Part shown: positions 34,801-46,800 of the stretch, piece by piece
How positions within the stretch are numbered: position 1 is the first letter of the stretch
Layout of the letters: the number at the start of each line of letters is the position of its first letter
NCBI GenBank assembly: GCA_032158295.1
Contig: CM063249.1
Location: forward strand, 32,501-96,500
Length of the DNA stretch: 64,000 bases
Direction of reading: 5' to 3'
Source of the DNA: Pycnopodia helianthoides
Taxonomy: Eukaryota; Echinodermata; Asteroidea; Forcipulatida; Asteriidae
Program-made: the position numbers and the translations under genes
The notes under the pieces: model-generated
Seen by the model: the letters and a program-made list of their open reading frames with translations, nothing else
Database searches by the model: none
Told to the model about the DNA's origin: nothing

Positions 34801-37800
34801 TGTTTGAGACAGTCTCTTGCTCGATCGTGAGCGGAACGGAGGTTCTTCCTTAGCCTCAAAGCATAGTCGGTTGTGATTTCTTTATCCTCCTCAGTCGGTA
34901 GTTCAATTGTCAAATCAATTGGCAGCTTAACCTCGCGGCCTAGCATCAGCATATTGGGTGATTCGCCTGTGGACTCCTGAGGCGTTGATCTGTAGGCGAA
35001 GGTCGCAAAAGGGAGCTTTGTATCCCAATCACGTTGACGCCTATGTGGCTCTATCATCAAGGAGATCATGGTTAACAGGGTCCGATTAAACCTCTCTATC
35101 ATTCCATCGGACTTGGGATTGTAAGGTGTTGTGCGTGTTTTTTCAATCCCAAGGATGCTGCACATCTGAGTGAAAACCTCGGACTCAAAGTTCCTCCCCT
35201 GATCTGAATGCAACCTCTGAGGAACCCCGAATCGACACACAAACTCTTCTACTAACTTCCCTGCCACGGTCACCGCCTTCTCGTCTGTTACCGGGTACGC
35301 TTCCACCCATTTGCTGAAGTAGTCGCCCACAACAAGAATATACCGATTCCCTCCTTCTGTCTCTGGAAGTGGCCCGACTATGTCCAGGGCAATTCTCTCC
35401 ATCGGTGCTCCTACTATTACTTGCTGCAGAGGTGCCCTTCTTTTCCTCGCAGGAGACTTTTTACTGGCACAGACATCACACTGCCTAACTGCGGACCGTA
35501 CATCAGCTCCCATGCCTGCCCAATAAAATCCTTGACGAACCTTCGCCAAAGTCTTCTTCATCCCGAGGTGTCCACTGGACTTTCCTGCATGTAGTTCCAA
35601 AACTAACTCCTTACGGTAGGCGCTCGGTAGGACCACCTTCCATCTAACTTGACAACCATCGTCAGATTCCCAACGCCTAGATAGCAATCCATCTCGGACC
35701 TCTAGTTGGTCCCACAACAGCCAGTATGATTTCTTGGCAGAAGAACAGGATGAGAAAGCGTCCCAAACTGGCCTTATCTCTGACTGCTCTTTGGCCTGCA
35801 GTACCCACTTGATAGAATTATCGCCTTTCTGCGCATTTCTCCACTCATCTCTGGCGATGGTAGGTTCTATAGCAACGACTCTTATTCCCGACTCCCCCGA
35901 AGTAACTTGGCTGGCATCTGCACATTCACTTGGCTCCTTCTTAAGCTCAGGTGCCTGATCTGTCCTCCCGCACTGGGTGCACGGCTTTCGTGATAACCCG
36001 TCCGCGTTTCCATGTGAACGGCCGGCACGATGTGTAATTGTGAAGTCATATTCACTAATCACCTGAAGCCACCTGGCCATTTGCCCATCAGGTTCCCGGA
36101 AATTGGTAAGCCATTTAAGGGCACCGTGATCCGTTCTAATGGTGATCTTCCGCCCATATAGGTACTGCCTAAACTTTTTCAGGAATACGACCACTGCCAG
36201 AAGCTCTCGCCGGGTCACACAGTAATTGCGCTCCGGTTTACTCAAAGTTCTACTAGCGTAGGCAATCACCTTTTCCTGTCCTTCCAATACTTGGGAAAGC
36301 ACAGCACCTATGCCAAAACCACTGGCATCGGTGTCGAGTATATATTCTCCATTTGGGTCTGGATAAGCCAGAATAGGCGCTTCTTGTAGGCACGTCTTTA
36401 GTTCTTGAAATGCTCTGTCTGTCTCTTCATTCCATTCAAAATCCCTAGCCTTCTCGGTCAGTCGATGTAGTGGGCGGGCCACATCTGCAAAACCTCTGAT
36501 GAAACGTCGGTAGTACGATGATAGGCCTAGGAAGCTCTGGACTTCCTTTACGCTTTTAGGCGCTGGCCACTCTTTTACCGCACTGATCTTTGCAGGATCC
36601 GTTGTTATCCCATCGCCAGACACTATATGTCCCAAATACAGGACACTCTTCTGAAACAGCTCGCATTTCCTTGGCTTAAGCTTTAGCCCTGCTCCTCTAA
36701 GGCGCTGAAACACCGTCTCTAGGTGGGTGAGTTCTTCCTCTACCGTTTTAGCAAAGACAATTACATCATCGAGGTATACAAGTAGTGTTTCCCAATGAAG
36801 CCCAGCCAGAACCCTCTCCATCAACCTCTCGAATGTCGAGGGTGCGTTGCAGAGCCCGAAGGGCATTACACGCCATGAAAACAATCCTCCGCGCACCACA
36901 AAAGCTGATTTCTGCTTCGCTTCTTCGTCCAACTCCACCTGCCAATATCCCGATGCCAGGTCCAAAGTGGAAAACCACTTCGAACCTGACAAGGTGTCTA
37001 AAGAATCATCAATTCGGGGGATTGGGTAGGCGTCCTTAATGGTTACGCTGTTAAGGCGGCGGTAGTCGACGCAGAACCTTTTGGTGCCGTCTTTCTTTTT
37101 CACAAGGACTACATTAGACGCCCAGGGGCTGTCTGAACACTCAATGATGCCGTCTTGAAGCATCGTTTGTACTTGAGTGCTAATTTCCTGTTGCTCCTGT
37201 GTAGGATAACGTCTTGGGCGCTCCCGTATAGGTCGAGCATCGCCTGTCACTATTTTGTGACGAACGAGACCAGTTCGTCCGATGTCCTTGTCTCCCTTTG
37301 AAAATACATCCTGAAAACTCAGGAGCAATTTAGCTATCCTGGTGTGATACTTGGCGTCTACTCCTTCTTTGCATCTCTGGAAAAGGTCTTTTAGGTGCTC
37401 TGGCACGTCTTTGCTGTCACCGACTTCCGGCGATTCTATATGTCTTTCTTCAACTTCATCCTCGCCTACTGACGTGAGAAACCCTGCCATTGTTCCTCTC
37501 CTTAACACGCACTGTCTCATTCCGGGATTGAACACTCTAATAGGGAGTACCTTGTCAGTAGCAGTCACCAATGATCGCGCCATTACCATACCCTTGTCAG
37601 CAATTTCACCTCTCTCCGCTGGTTCCATGATGCCCAGGCCAGTCCTCTTCACCTTTCCGGTAACCTGCCCAGGTACAATAGCCTCATGTCCTGGTGGTAT
37701 AATAGTCGTCTTCATTACAATCACTCTAGCACAAAACTTGTAGCCTTTGGTGTCAGTGCACCTCACTTTCTCTCCGTTGATCTTCAGCTCAAGAGAGTGG

Positions 37801-40800
37801 AAATCTAAACAGCCTCTACTTTTCACCAAGAAATCCATGCCCAGGATTCCTTTCATTGTGCCTATGTTGCCAAACACAATGTCCAATAAGAGAGCAGTTC
37901 GCCCAACTTGTACTTCAACAAAGGCGCTCCCAATGGTCTGCAAAAGGCTACCATCGGCTGTTCGCACTCTGGAGCCCATGGTCCTCAATATCGGCCTTTT
38001 TTCTGGTGGAATTTCATAGAAGAATGTAGACGACAGAACCGTGGCTGTGGCGCCTGTATCAACCAGAAGATTCACCTTCTCCCCCTCACTATAGCTGGGA
38101 CGTATAGGCCACTATTTACCCCTGCCATCCTCGGAGACATACATAGACCATCTGTGCCTGCAGTCTCTAACTTCTCTCCGCCACATCTTTTGTCACCTGT
38201 TGGCCCTGCTGTACATCCAGCCTCCCCTCGGGCCCCTGAGTAGGCTGCTGGTCGTTTCCCTGATACCTTCGCTTTTGGACTGCTGGGCGACTGCAGTTCC
38301 TTGCATAGTGCCCCTTCCCATGACACCTATAACAGATAACATCCCTGCTATCCTTTCCACGTCTGTTTTATTTGGTCTATTGTTGGTAGGCGTGCACCGA
38401 CTCATCATTCCCATCTGAGCCTTCATTTCTTCCTGCGCCTTGAGCATGTTCCAGCGGGACCGAAGGGCGGGGTTGATCGATTAAAAAAAAATACAAGCAA
38501 AGGGGGTTGTAACTTTAATTCCTTTATTACTACCAGAAGGAAACCCTTTTTGTAAAGGAAAGGGGCCTATATAGGTATAATTAAAATTAGTTTTATGTGA
38601 TTACACGTTTAATATAAAAGGGTTGAAATTTTTTTGGTTAAAAAATTTTTAATTGCTGGAAATTTAAATGGCAAGAATAGGGGCCACGGAAAGGTTGGGC
38701 CCCCAATTTGGGGGGTATTAAGTTAAACACTTACGGGGGAAAAATCTACGGCGTTGCAACATGTGAGGACAGGACGGGGCGGAACGTCAACACGCAGCAA
38801 AAAAGCGGAACCCCCAAAGGGGGAAGGGCCCAAAAAGCAAGGGGGACCCCGTCGGCCCTCCCTGACTTTGTGTTTTTATACCTCGTGCGGCCCGGGCAGT
38901 GGGGCGTTCTAAAAAGCCCGCGTCTTAACAGTGGAAAACGTCCGGAACCCCTCAAAGTAAAATCTATTTGGTTTTGATTAAGAAAGGGGGGTCCTATATT
39001 TCGCTACATTTTTTCCCCGCCCCCAAGATTGGTCAGTCCCTGACCTTTAAATTTTCATCCTTTTAAAAAGGGGAAATTTTCAGATAAAACTTTGGAAGAA
39101 CATATAAACTTTAAGTAAACGCGTACAACGGACTTCTAAGGCTCCTGCACTCTTCTTCTCCACGGCGGGTGCTGCCTAGTACTCCTCGGTCACCCCCATC
39201 ATAAAGTTAACATCAAAGGTCCGTTTTGTCTTGTCCTTGGTCAGCTTCTTCCCATCCTTGTAAACACACACTGGAGGCGGTCTCTGTCACCTTGCTGATT
39301 CGTCCAAGCATAGCTCTCTCCAGTTGCTCTTGAGTGGGAGGTTGCCCGGCAGCTACCACTCCATCATCATCTGGACATCGAACCAGGCGACGAATACGGC
39401 TTACTTTGGGTACCGCACTGGGACTCCTTCGGTTTCTCTACCGGTATGGGACGCAGGAACACTACCTCGTAGTCTCGCTTTATCTCACCGCAGATGGTCT
39501 TCCCTTCCTCACCATACAGGTAGGTTTCTCGTATCTCTCTTATGCGAACCGTCTGCCCAGGTAGGAGCTTCTCAGGAAGCATTGGTTGTAGCCAGGCTGG
39601 GATGGGCTTCTCTCCCGGTGAAGATTTGTTGTTCCCCTCAGACTCAGCCAGACCCTTGTTCCTGTCCCGCAGCATCTCCATCATGCCCAGTGCTTTTCCA
39701 CTCACCACCTTTCTGGGAGCCTTGTCTGTAGGTATGCACTCCAGGTCCCAATCCATAGGTGTAGGAGACAGATCTAACACGGCTATTTCCTCACGTTGCC
39801 CCTCAACTTCAAGCAGGACTTCATCGTTCGCCGTGAGTACCTCTTCCTCTCCTGCAGCTTCTGGTACGTCCACTATCAGGCCGCCATTCGCAGATAACTC
39901 ACCAGGTGTCTCTTGCGAGCTGGGGGTTGGGCCAGTCACCACTTGTCTAGGTGCCTCTTTCCCAGAGGAGGACAAATCCAACGGTAGATCCTCAGGCGCT
40001 CGGGACACCGTACAAGGTGCAGGTTTCTTGACTTTATCTACCTTTGCTCGATCACTCTCGGCAGCATTCAGACCACGTTTCTTTGACTCTTTACGCTGTG
40101 TATCATCCTTCATCGGCTTCCTAGTTGAGGACGCCTTCTTAGGTGGAGATTCTCTTCTCTTCCTACTTCTACTTGATACTCCTACTGCTATATATTCCTA
40201 TATTGTACACTAGCTCCGTCTATACTGATGGGCGGGTCTAACTACCGCCTTCTTATGACTATCTCCTACTGCAGGAAACGCTGCGGCTTTCTCCGCCGTC
40301 TTCCTGGGTTTCGTCGTGGTGGGTGCGACGTCTGCACATCGTCATGCTGTCCTGCAACTTCCGGAAAATCTTCCGTGGCTGAAGGTTCCTGCACAGGAGC
40401 AGGTCTCTCCATTTCGTTCAGGGTTGTTACACCTTCCTGTCGTGCGGAGGAGACGGGTGACTGAGATAGTGTCACTTCTCCAACACCCGCACTGGGAGTT
40501 CTAACGTCTCTTTCCTCCTCTTCAGACCTCACTTCACTCGTAGGCAGAACCGTCTCAGGTTCAGGTTCTTCAGGGACAATCCATGATTCTAAGGCCTCAC
40601 CCTCGTAGGGTTTCAGACGATCGTAATGGATAACTTTCATCCGGCCCCGTGGCTTACTCTGGATTCGGAATACTACGTCGGACAATTTGTCTACAATCAG
40701 GTACGGTCCCTCCCATCTACGCTGTAGCTTGGGTGACAGACCTTTAGTTTTCGCTGGATTATGCAGCCAGACGAACTGCCCCCTAGACAGTTTTCCCTCA

Positions 40801-43800
40801 ACTACACGCCTGTCGTAGTTCCTTTTCTGGCGCCTAGCGCTTTGTTTGAGACAGTCTCTTGCTCGATCGTGAGCGGAACGGAGGTTCTTCCTTAGCCTCA
40901 AAGCATAGTCGGTTGTGATTTCTTTATCCTCCTCAGTCGGTAGTTCAATTGTCAAATCAATTGGCAGCTTAACCTCGCGGCCTAGCATCAGCATATTGGG
41001 TGATTCGCCTGTGGACTCCTGAGGCGTTGATCTGTAGGCGAAGGTCGCAAAAGGGAGCTTTGTATCCCAATCACGTTGACGCCTATGTGGCTCTATCATC
41101 AAGGAGATCATGGTTAACAGGGTCCGATTAAACCTCTCTATCATTCCATCGGACTTGGGATTGTAAGGTGTTGTGCGTGTTTTTTCAATCCCAAGGATGC
41201 TGCACATCTGAGTGAAAACCTCGGACTCAAAGTTCCTCCCCTGATCTGAATGCAACCTCTGAGGAACCCCGAATCGACACACAAACTCTTCTACTAACTT
41301 CCCTGCCACGGTCACCGCCTTCTCGTCTGTTACCGGGTACGCTTCCACCCATTTGCTGAAGTAGTCGCCCACAACAAGAATATACCGATTCCCTCCTTCT
41401 GTCTCTGGAAGTGGCCCGACTATGTCCAGGGCAATTCTCTCCATCGGTGCTCCTACTATTACTTGCTGCAGAGGTGCCCTTCTTTTCCTCGCAGGAGACT
41501 TTTTACTGGCACAGACATCACACTGCCTAACTGCGGACCGTACATCAGCTCCCATGCCTGCCCAATAAAATCCTTGACGAACCTTCGCCAAAGTCTTCTT
41601 CATCCCGAGGTGTCCACTGGACTTTCCTGCATGTAGTTCCAAAACTAACTCCTTACGGTAGGCGCTCGGTAGGACCACCTTCCATCTAACTTGACAACCA
41701 TCGTCAGATTCCCAACGCCTAGATAGCAATCCATCTCGGACCTCTAGTTGGTCCCACAACAGCCAGTATGATTTCTTGGCAGAAGAACAGGATGAGAAAG
41801 CGTCCCAAACTGGCCTTATCTCTGACTGCTCTTTGGCCTGCAGTACCCACTTGATAGAATTATCGCCTTTCTGCGCATTTCTCCACTCATCTCTGGCGAT
41901 GGTAGGTTCTATAGCAACGACTCTTATTCCCGACTCCCCCGAAGTAACTTGGCTGGCATCTGCACATTCACTTGGCTCCTTCTTAAGCTCAGGTGCCTGA
42001 TCTGTCCTCCCGCACTGGGTGCACGGCTTTCGTGATAACCCGTCCGCGTTTCCATGTGAACGGCCGGCACGATGTGTAATTGTGAAGTCATATTCACTAA
42101 TCACCTGAAGCCACCTGGCCATTTGCCCATCAGGTTCCCGGAAATTGGTAAGCCATTTAAGGGCACCGTGATCCGTTCTAATGGTGATCTTCCGCCCATA
42201 TAGGTACTGCCTAAACTTTTTCAGGAATACGACCACTGCCAGAAGCTCTCGCCGGGTCACACAGTAATTGCGCTCCGGTTTACTCAAAGTTCTACTAGCG
42301 TAGGCAATCACCTTTTCCTGTCCTTCCAATACTTGGGAAAGCACAGCACCTATGCCAAAACCACTGGCATCGGTGTCGAGTATATATTCTCCATTTGGGT
42401 CTGGATAAGCCAGAATAGGCGCTTCTTGTAGGCACGTCTTTAGTTCTTGAAATGCTCTGTCTGTCTCTTCATTCCATTCAAAATCCCTAGCCTTCTCGGT
42501 CAGTCGATGTAGTGGGCGGGCCACATCTGCAAAACCTCTGATGAAACGTCGGTAGTACGATGATAGGCCTAGGAAGCTCTGGACTTCCTTTACGCTTTTA
42601 GGCGCTGGCCACTCTTTTACCGCACTGATCTTTGCAGGATCCGTTGTTATCCCATCGCCAGACACTATATGTCCCAAATACAGGACACTCTTCTGAAACA
42701 GCTCGCATTTCCTTGGCTTAAGCTTTAGCCCTGCTCCTCTAAGGCGCTGAAACACCGTCTCTAGGTGGGTGAGTTCTTCCTCTACCGTTTTAGCAAAGAC
42801 AATTACATCATCGAGGTATACAAGTAGTGTTTCCCAATGAAGCCCAGCCAGAACCCTCTCCATCAACCTCTCGAATGTCGAGGGTGCGTTGCAGAGCCCG
42901 AAGGGCATTACACGCCATGAAAACAATCCTCCGCGCACCACAAAAGCTGATTTCTGCTTCGCTTCTTCGTCCAACTCCACCTGCCAATATCCCGATGCCA
43001 GGTCCAAAGTGGAAAACCACTTCGAACCTGACAAGGTGTCTAAAGAATCATCAATTCGGGGGATTGGGTAGGCGTCCTTAATGGTTACGCTGTTAAGGCG
43101 GCGGTAGTCGACGCAGAACCTTTTGGTGCCGTCTTTCTTTTTCACAAGGACTACATTAGACGCCCAGGGGCTGTCTGAACACTCAATGATGCCGTCTTGA
43201 AGCATCGTTTGTACTTGAGTGCTAATTTCCTGTTGCTCCTGTGTAGGATAACGTCTTGGGCGCTCCCGTATAGGTCGAGCATCGCCTGTCACTATTTTGT
43301 GACGAACGAGACCAGTTCGTCCGATGTCCTTGTCTCCCTTTGAAAATACATCCTGAAAACTCAGGAGCAATTTAGCTATCCTGGTGTGATACTTGGCGTC
43401 TACTCCTTCTTTGCATCTCTGGAAAAGGTCTTTTAGGTGCTCTGGCACGTCTTTGCTGTCACCGACTTCCGGCGATTCTATATGTCTTTCTTCAACTTCA
43501 TCCTCGCCTACTGACGTGAGAAACCCTGCCATTGTTCCTCTCCTTAACACGCACTGTCTCATTCCGGGATTGAACACTCTAATAGGGAGTACCTTGTCAG
43601 TAGCAGTCACCAATGATCGCGCCATTACCATACCCTTGTCAGCAATTTCACCTCTCTCCGCTGGTTCCATGATGCCCAGGCCAGTCCTCTTCACCTTTCC
43701 GGTAACCTGCCCAGGTACAATAGCCTCATGTCCTGGTGGTATAATAGTCGTCTTCATTACAATCACTCTAGCACAAAACTTGTAGCCTTTGGTGTCAGTG

Positions 43801-46800
43801 CACCTCACTTTCTCTCCGTTGATCTTCAGCTCAAGAGAGTGGAAATCTAAACAGCCTCTACTTTTCACCAAGAAATCCATGCCCAGGATTCCTTTCATTG
43901 TGCCTATGTTGCCAAACACAATGTCCAATAAGAGAGCAGTTCGCCCAACTTGTACTTCAACAAAGGCGCTCCCAATGGTCTGCAAAAGGCTACCATCGGC
44001 TGTTCGCACTCTGGAGCCCATGGTCCTCAATATCGGCCTTTTTTCTGGTGGAATTTCATAGAAGAATGTAGACGACAGAACCGTGGCTGTGGCGCCTGTA
44101 TCAACCAGAAGATTCACCTTCTCCCCCTCACTATAGCTGGGACGTATAGGCCACTATTTACCCCTGCCATCCTCGGAGACATACATAGACCATCTGTGCC
44201 TGCAGTCTCTAACTTCTCTCCGCCACATCTTTTGTCACCTGTTGGCCCTGCTGTACATCCAGCCTCCCCTCGGGCCCCTGAGTAGGCTGCTGGTCGTTTC
44301 CCTGATACCTTCGCTTTTGGACTGCTGGGCGACTGCAGTTCCTTGCATAGTGCCCCTTCCCATGACACCTATAACAGATAACATCCCCTGCTATCCTTTC
44401 CACGTCTGTTTTATTTGGTCTATTGTTGGTAGGCGTGCACCGACTCATCATTCCCATCTGAGCCTTCATTTCTTCCTGCGCCTTGAGCATGTTCTTCTCC
44501 ATCCGACGGAAGTCCTCACGCATTTCCTTGAAAACGACATCAGGATCTTCCTCCAGCACCCTGGCGAACTTCGCTTTCCTACCCTCTCGATTTTCTTCTA
44601 TTTTATGGAAGCTTTCTGTTGCTAGTGCAGCCCTCACTGCCTCCTCTAGTGTAGAAGGTGTTGTGCGAAAAATACCTTCTCTAATCGCCTGACTCTCAAT
44701 TGCATCCGAGAAATGTCCCCTTGCTAGGCGATCACGGCCCTCATCCGTCAGCTCTGGATAAGCCAGGGCCGAAAGCTCCTTAATAGATTGACCTAATTCT
44801 TGAAGGGTCTCTTTGGGACCTTGTCGTCTGTGGCGCAACTCCATCAAATGGTTTTCAGCTAGACGCCCTGGTCCAAACCTCTTCTCTAAACTGTCCACCA
44901 ACTCGGTGTAGGTCTGTTTTCCTCCCTTACAGGTGCCTTTCCCAAGCACCTTAAGTGCGACGCCCTGTAGACTCGCCGCTAGGAACACCTTAGCCTGGCC
45001 CTCCGTCCACTCATTCGCCGACTTGCACGCCTGGAAATGCTGTAAATAATCTCTCCACGGAGTCTTCCCGTGGTATCGGTCGGGAGTGATGTTTGGTCGC
45101 CGTAAGGTGGCACCACTTCCGATCTTGCTCACTTCGTCTTTGGTAGTTCTCCTAGACGGGGGATTTCCGCCTGAACGAGCATCATCTTTCTTTTGTTGAG
45201 GCTCCTTGCAATCCTCCGCGTTGCTGCCACAGGTAGATGCCAAACTGCTCAAACCCGTCAACCCTGCAAGATGGCTGTCCTTCAGACTGTTTCCCAATGT
45301 AGTTCCGGTCAGCGACACATCATTCTCCGTCGCAGCACCTGGAACCGTAGTAGGCGCTGGTGTACTTTGAAACCTGGCCCGGGGTTTTGGCGTTGGTCGC
45401 CGTCGTTGTACTGGAGTAGGTGTCAGTAACTGCATACCCGAGTTTCCCTCCCCGGTGCTCATCGCCGCCTTCAGTGACGGCTTTCCCAAAGAATCACCGT
45501 AGCCTGAATCACTCTTTATGTTACTCGCCTGAAGACACAGCTTAATCATCCGTAACTCCGTCTCAAGCAGCCTACATCTCTCGTTCACTGTTAAGTCCTC
45601 ATTACTTTGGCTGTCCTTCACTGGAGTTACCAACTCTTCATCGAAGTCCATCAGTAGATTTTTCGCCATTCCACCTGTAAAGGTGCTGTCTCCTATTTAG
45701 GTGGAATTCTGCTCTAAGTGTATAATGTAGGTTCTAAGATTTGCTTTGGCGCCTATCCCACTTCTGACACCATTTGTGGCGGTCTCACTCTCGACGGCAC
45801 ACCCGGCTTGCCCTCAGTCGACTCAACGAGCGGCAGTTGAATACAAACTCGGAGGCAGGTCCGTTTTGGGGCAGTCTACCACCAGGCGCTCTAAGCTCCA
45901 CCCTATCCTACACACCTAATACACTTCATTACACCCAGCGGGACCGATGACGGGGTTGACTCGATTAAATATAATACAAGCACAAGAGTTGTAACTTTCA
46001 CTTCCTTTATTACTACCAGAAGGAACCTTTAAGTAAGGATGACGCCTATATAGGTATAATTACTCCTAGTCAGGTGATTACACGTTTAATATAAAAGGGT
46101 TGATTGTTCATTGGTAAATAATTACTACTTGTGGAATTAACTGGCAAGAATAGACCCTCAGCAGGCTTGACCCTAATTGGCGGAGTATGAAGTAACACTT
46201 ACGGGAACTCTACGGCGTTGGCAACATGTGAGGACAGGACGGGGCGGATACGTCAACACGCAGCAACAAACAGCGGCAACCCCACACGGGCAAGACCAAA
46301 TAGCAAGACCCAGTCGCCGTCCCTGACTCGTGTTTATATACCTCGTGCGGCCCGGACAGTGGTCGTTCTAAACGCCCGCGTCTTCAACAGTGGAAGACGT
46401 CCGGTAACCACTCAAGTAACTACTATGGGATATGATCTAAGAAAGAGGGCGTCCTATATTTCGCTACAATACCATCATAAGTATGAGCTTGTATAACCTT
46501 CAAGTGCTCTGATGAAAACAGTTAAATGGACTACTCTCAAGGTTTCTTTCACAGAGAGTGTACTCAAAATAATGTGTTTTATGCAAGGTTTCAAACCTAT
46601 TAAGGGATTTAAACATTTTGTTTGATCCAAAGAAGAGAAAGTAACTAATTAATGTTACTTTTAAGTAAACATAAAATGTTCACCTTTATTCTTTTGAAAT
46701 AAAAAACGTTGGTGGTTCATACGAAACAATTAGTTTTATTTTTAGGTGCATGCATGAGTACAATCCTGACAAATCTAAACAATCTTTTGTGTGTTCAAGT

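Larger units (their letters stand above)
32114..46468 (-). mobile_element. compound Ty3/gypsy LTR retrotransposon insertion
   Basis: 14.4 kb, transcribed on the minus strand. It consists of a 5' LTR (45775-46468), an internal unit 2 (39089-45774), a damaged partial middle LTR (38451-39008), an internal unit 1 cut inside gag (32808-38450) and a 3' LTR (32114-32807). The two internal units run in parallel at an offset of about 6041 bp and look nearly identical. It lies in the last intron of the DHRS11-like gene in the same orientation as that gene. One ATAC duplication brackets the whole, implying one integration plus later LTR recombination, or an assembly error. Confidence 0.85.
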
